16,081 nt of DNA from Solobacterium sp. (lineage in GTDB: Bacteria; Bacillota_I; Bacilli_A; Erysipelotrichales; Erysipelotrichaceae): assembly GCA_017536845.1 (NCBI GenBank), contig JAFWCP010000411.1, positions 1 to 16,081 of the forward strand, read 5' to 3'. Positions 14,207 through 16,081 of this stretch are shown here, in pieces. The position numbers and the translations under genes are program-made. Each line of letters begins with the position of its first letter. The stretch's first letter is position 1. The notes beneath the pieces were generated by a model that was given only the letters and a program-made list of their open reading frames with translations, searched no databases and was not told where the DNA came from.

Positions 14207-16081
14207 ATGAACAGACTTTTCAGGATGATCACCCTGCTTTGCATCTGCATGCTGTTTACCGGCATACAGCCTGCACAGGCACGGGAAATTGATCCGGGAT
14301 TAAGCGGATCAAATGTCGGCAGTCAGAATTATATCAACAACCAGCGCTGGACAGTTCCGGTACGTTCGTACCTGACGGAAACAGCCAAAGGACTGATGGT
14401 TTTCGACGGTGCGGATGATGGCTATACGGCAGCTTATTACAATGATGACTATGTGCTGCAGGATACTGTAAGCATTGCAAAGGAGCTGCCCTTGTTCGGC
14501 GGCTTCTACGCGGCGTCTGACGGGAACTACTACATTGTTACCGGCCAGGAGAATCCAAACGAATTGAATTCTGTGGAATGCTACAGGATCACGAAGTACG
14601 ATGCTGACTGGAACAGGATCGGTTCCGTAAGCCTTTCCGGCTGCAACACGGTCACCGTATTCAGAGGAGGCACATGCCGCATGACGGATGCGGAAGGCTA
14701 TCTGCTTGTCCATACCTGCCATGAGATGTATGCGGATGATGAAGGCCTTAACCATGAAGCCAATGTCACCATCCAGGTGAAGATGGATACCATGACCATC
14801 ACCGATTCCATGACAGAGGTTGCATACCCGGGAAGAGGATATGTTTCCCATTCCTTCAACCAGTTTTTACTGGCGGATAACAACCACATGGTCACGCTTG
14901 ACCATGGTGACAGCGGTCCCCGCAGTATCAGCCTGTTCCGCTATGACAAAGAGATTTCTTCCGGCCGGTTCAGGAACAGTACCGGTGACTATGGCACACA
15001 GATTGATATGCTGAAAATCGGCGGTAAAGACGGCAGCAATGATACATATGCCGCAGCCGGCGGCTTCGGTGTTTCCTCCACACATTATCTTGCCGTGGGC
15101 AATTCCATTGACCAGACAAAGGCAGGCCAGACCCGCAATATCTGGGTTGCATCACTTCCCAAACAGGGCAATGAATCAACAGTGACCTGGCTGACGGATT
15201 ATGCGGAAGGCAGCACGGCAAAGGTTTCCAACCCGCAGTTTGCCGACCTTGGCAATGATACTTTCATGGTCTTATGGACAGACTCTGAAAACCCGGACGG
15301 CAGCTGGACCGATAATACAACCGTCAGTTACGCAAGAGTGGACAAAGAAGGAAAGAAGATCGGTGCTGCAAACAGTGCCGAAGCACAGCTGAGCGACTGT
15401 GTTCCGGTGGTCCATGGCAATAAGCTTGTCTGGTATACCCACAGCGACAGCTATGTCACCTTCTATGAAATTGACCTTTCATCAAATGAATTGACCACAG
15501 TGCAGGCAAAGACAGAAGACTGGGTTGAAACAGAAGACCTCATTCTTGCGGAAACAGAAGTGGATATCTGCAAGGGACAGACCTATCTGCCTGAAGCAAC
15601 GCTTGTGCCGGAAAATGCCAGTGATGACAGGGTCCGCTTTGTCATTGAGGATGAATCCATCCTTTCCTATTACGGTGATGGTTCTGTCTGGGGGAAGGAA
15701 GTCGGAACAACAAAGCTTCATTTCCATACCGGCAGCGGCATTGAAAAGGAAATGACCGTCAATGTTGTGCCATTATCAGGCTTCAGCATCGGCGGCTATC
15801 CCAACCCTATGGATGTGGGGGAAGAATACCAGTGGACTATCACTGCCAAAAATGAGGAAGCACAGCCCTATATTCGCTACGGCAGCAATGATCCGGAAAT
15901 TGTTACTGTTTCCGAAACCGGGTTGATTCATGCATGGAAGGCAGGCGAAACAAAAATCTGGTTCTCACTCGGTCAGAACAAGTATGAATATGACATTACA
16001 GTCACAGGAATCGATGTCACAGGAATTACTGTGAATCCTTCTTCGCTGACCATGAAAGACGGTGAAACAAAGGAACTCTCA
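14207..16081 (+). CDS. Secreted protein with BIG2 (Ig-like) domains, 3' partial
   Basis: ATG 14207 has AAAGGAG (14194-14200) six bases upstream. The frame stays open for all 625 codons to the window end. Residues 1-25 are a signal peptide (MNRLFRMITLLCICMLFTG, then QPAQA with cleavage after Ala25). Residues 26-440 are a strand-rich region with repeated Asp/Gly turns and segments such as NPQFADLGNDTFMVLWTD, resembling a beta-propeller-like extracellular domain; no catalytic motif is seen. From about 445 on come BIG2 repeats (ending TVNVVPLSGF and ITVTGIDVTGI), with a third beginning at VTVNPSSLTMKDGE-like sequence near the edge. It is exported and probably wall-associated; the anchor lies beyond the window. 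The domain style matches the partial protein at 3-1568, so the two are probably relatives. It has its own promoter. Confidence 0.85.
   Translation, partial: MNRLFRMITLLCICMLFTGIQPAQAREIDPGLSGSNVGSQNYINNQRWTVPVRSYLTETAKGLMVFDGADDGYTAAYYNDDYVLQDTVSIAKELPLFGGFYAASDGNYYIVTGQENPNELNSVECYRITKYDADWNRIGSVSLSGCNTVTVFRGGTCRMTDAEGYLLVHTCHEMYADDEGLNHEANVTIQVKMDTMTITDSMTEVAYPGRGYVSHSFNQFLLADNNHMVTLDHGDSGPRSISLFRYDKEISSGRFRNSTGDYGTQIDMLKIGGKDGSNDTYAAAGGFGVSSTHYLAVGNSIDQTKAGQTRNIWVASLPKQGNESTVTWLTDYAEGSTAKVSNPQFADLGNDTFMVLWTDSENPDGSWTDNTTVSYARVDKEGKKIGAANSAEAQLSDCVPVVHGNKLVWYTHSDSYVTFYEIDLSSNELTTVQAKTEDWVETEDLILAETEVDICKGQTYLPEATLVPENASDDRVRFVIEDESILSYYGDGSVWGKEVGTTKLHFHTGSGIEKEMTVNVVPLSGFSIGGYPNPMDVGEEYQWTITAKNEEAQPYIRYGSNDPEIVTVSETGLIHAWKAGETKIWFSLGQNKYEYDITVTGIDVTGITVNPSSLTMKDGETKELS

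Overview
The window looks like a chromosomal accessory region of a moderately low-GC Gram-positive bacterium. The best guess is Bacillota of the Erysipelotrichaceae or a related gut/oral lineage. This rests on AAGGAG/GGAGGAG-type ribosome binding sites, extended -10 promoters, and large secreted bacterial Ig-like (BIG2) proteins with a glucan/cell-wall-binding-like tail. The taxon is inferred; no rRNA or other marker gene is present.

Layout: the 3' part of a BIG2 surface protein (3-1568, with a terminator) opens the window, and the 5' part of another (14207-16081, with a signal peptide) closes it. Between them lie: a decayed membrane-protein gene (about 1667-2067); a 966-aa STAND-type ATPase with about nine TPRs (2259-5159); a convergent membrane-anchored DUF4230 protein (5372-6202, minus); an intact 432-aa protein made of TPRs (6612-7910); a TPR gene start that stops after about 100 codons (7991-8302); an IS21-family element on the minus strand with istA, istB and a third, translationally coupled HTH gene (about 8530-11345); a degenerate resolvase-like gene with a -1 frameshift at an A8 run (11456-12144); a 23-bp perfect inverted repeat (12199-12249); a 5'-truncated TPR protein (12315-13460); a promoter-hairpin-terminator unit that may encode a short RNA (about 13500-13578); and a short zinc-ribbon protein resembling the N-terminus of a SocA/YgiT-type antitoxin (13708-13965).

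How it may fit together: three TPR loci share a roughly 42-residue repeat spacing (kinesin-light-chain-like TPRs). In one locus the repeats are fused to a STAND ATPase; the other loci carry repeats alone. STAND-TPR proteins commonly act as ligand-triggered oligomeric switches. This one has no recognisable N-terminal effector, so an effector supplied in trans is conceivable; the neighbouring membrane-anchored DUF4230 protein and the stand-alone TPR proteins are candidates, but nothing in the sequence proves a link. The segment from 7991 to about 13460 looks rearranged: an IS21 element, a degenerate recombinase-like gene and a long palindrome sit between a TPR gene lacking its 3' end and one lacking its 5' end, which may once have been a single gene.

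No rRNA, tRNA or CRISPR array was recognised.
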